NCBI GenBank assembly: GCA_013824045.1
Contig: PNND01000363.1
Location: forward strand, 1 to 6,349
Length of the DNA stretch: 6,349 nucleotides
From: Rhodobacter sp.
Lineage (GTDB): Bacteria; Pseudomonadota; Alphaproteobacteria; Rhodobacterales; Rhodobacteraceae
Direction: 5' to 3'
Positions 5,660 through 6,349 of the stretch are shown here, in pieces (position 1 is the stretch's first letter; every line of letters starts with the position of its first letter). The notes beneath the pieces were generated by a model. The model did no database searches. It saw only the letters and a program-made list of their open reading frames with translations, and was not told where the DNA came from. The position numbers and the translations under genes were made by a program.

Positions 5660-5687
5660 GCAGGGCGATTTCTTGGAAATGCCCTGC
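5660..5687 (-). terminator. Hairpin terminator-like structure after the GcvT-domain gene
   Basis: GCAGGGC, one bulged G, and ATTTC pair with GAAAT and GCCCTGC around a 3-nt loop, giving a 12-bp stem starting 8 bp past the TAA at 5696-5698. The position fits a 3' end for the minus-strand oxidoreductase gene. The minus-strand tail is C/T-rich (CCCCCTCTTCTC) rather than a pure T-run, while the plus-strand side has TTTCGCTCTT, so the structure may act in either direction. Confidence 0.55.
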
Positions 5688-5695
5688 TTTCGCTC

Positions 5696-6349
5696 TTACC
5701 CGCGCATTCTTGCGCCGTCGCCATCCCACAGCGGCGCGAGATGAACCGTGGCCTTGCGCCGTTCGCCGAGGATTTCGATCTCGCAGGCCAGCCCATCCTG
5801 TACCCGGTCGGCGGGCAGGAAGCCCATGGCGACGGATTTGCCCGTCCAGTGGCTGAAACCGCCACTGGTGCAATAGCCCACCACCGCGCCGTCTAGCCAG
5901 ATCGGCTCCCATGCCACGACATCGGCGTCGTTTGCATCGACGATGAAGTTAACAAGGCGGCGTTTCGGACCAGCGGCCTTTTCCGCCGTGGCGGCGGCCT
6001 TGCCGATCCAGTCGGCATCCTTGTTCCAGCGGATGAAGCGATCCAGCCCGGTTTCCATCGGCGTGTAATCGGGGCTGAATTCGCGGCCCCAGCTGCCGAA
6101 CCATTTGTCGAGCCGCAGGCTCATCATCGCGCGCATGCCGAAGGGGCGCAGGCCCAGATCCTTGCCTGCCGCATTCAGCACGTCCCAGAGGTGGCGGACG
6201 GACATGTGATCGGTGAAGATCTCATATCCCAGATCGGCGGTGTAGCTGACGCGCTGGACGATGCAGTTGGCCATGCCCACGGTCATGCGCTTGACGTCCA
6301 TGAACTTGAACGCCTCGGCCGATACATCGGCGCGGGTGACGCGGGAGAG
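5696..6349 (-). CDS. GcvT-domain FAD oxidoreductase (dimethylglycine/sarcosine dehydrogenase type), C-terminal 217 residues
   Basis: The frame is open from the right edge to a TAA at 5696-5698, so only the C-terminal part is present. It begins LSRVTRADVSAEAFKFMDVK, the inner part of a GcvT (aminomethyltransferase-like, folate-binding) domain. VSYTADLGYEIF (34-45) and PFGMRAMMSLRLDKWFGSWG (69-88) follow, then FSPDYTPMETGLDRFI (91-106). The GcvT C-terminal barrel (about 128-205) contains GYCTSGGFSH (158-167) and KSVAMGFLPA (171-180). The LRLDKxFGxWGxExxPDYTPxExGL block is typical of the roughly 800-residue FAD enzymes that oxidatively demethylate dimethylglycine or sarcosine and pass the one-carbon unit to tetrahydrofolate. 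It differs from the DMSP demethylase DmdA and from plain GcvT. The FAD-binding half is outside the window, so the substrate cannot be fixed. A hairpin follows the stop. Confidence 0.85.
   Translation of the reverse strand, partial: LSRVTRADVSAEAFKFMDVKRMTVGMANCIVQRVSYTADLGYEIFTDHMSVRHLWDVLNAAGKDLGLRPFGMRAMMSLRLDKWFGSWGREFSPDYTPMETGLDRFIRWNKDADWIGKAAATAEKAAGPKRRLVNFIVDANDADVVAWEPIWLDGAVVGYCTSGGFSHWTGKSVAMGFLPADRVQDGLACEIEILGERRKATVHLAPLWDGDGARMRG

Noticed and set aside
5585..5896. Plus-strand frames over the hairpin-rich spacer and the 3' end of the GcvT-domain gene
   Set aside because: They cross strong stem-loops and run antisense to a well-supported coding region, with no conserved motifs.

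Overview
The window looks like chromosomal DNA from an alphaproteobacterium, most probably of the Rhodobacteraceae/Roseobacter group. The evidence is high GC, alphaproteobacterial versions of ErpA, the dGTPase-like protein, DsbB and YpfJ, a genome-encoded CCA on the tRNA, and an intergenic GC hairpin followed by a CCGAGGATATTT-type sequence that I associate with this family. The taxonomic call is inference from protein style, not from a marker-gene search.

Layout, left to right. A gene of unrecognised function (1-519, minus) runs off the left edge. It lies 69 bp downstream of erpA (589-921, minus), an A-type iron-sulfur carrier. A 77 bp divergent region separates erpA from a dGTPase-like HD-domain phosphohydrolase gene (999-2174, plus). 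The next gene (2171-3085, plus) overlaps it by 4 bp (ATGA) and encodes a predicted exported, two-lobed protein resembling retropepsin-like aspartic proteases. dsbB (3094-3579, minus) converges on it with an 8 bp gap. A 183 bp divergent region containing a 14-bp perfect palindrome separates dsbB from a YpfJ-type zinc metallopeptidase gene (3763-4623, plus). tRNA-Leu(CAA) follows at 4676-4759 (plus), with a good sigma70-like promoter. A MobA/MocA-like nucleotidyltransferase gene (4877-5482, minus) comes next. A 213 bp hairpin-rich spacer then separates it from the 3' end of a large GcvT-domain oxidoreductase gene of the dimethylglycine/sarcosine dehydrogenase type (5696-6349, minus), which runs off the right edge.

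How the genes fit together. This is mostly a housekeeping region rather than a single pathway. ErpA matures Fe-S proteins and the HD protein probably acts on dNTPs. DsbB, the retropepsin-like protein and YpfJ are envelope or periplasmic functions. The right end concerns cofactor handling (molybdenum cofactor nucleotidylation) and folate-linked C1 metabolism of methylated amines. I see no phage, transposon, CRISPR, toxin-antitoxin or defence genes. The least ordinary items are the dGTPase/protease-like gene pair, the uncharacterised left-edge gene, the palindrome upstream of ypfJ and the hairpin cluster near 5521-5687. I found no convincing new biological system.
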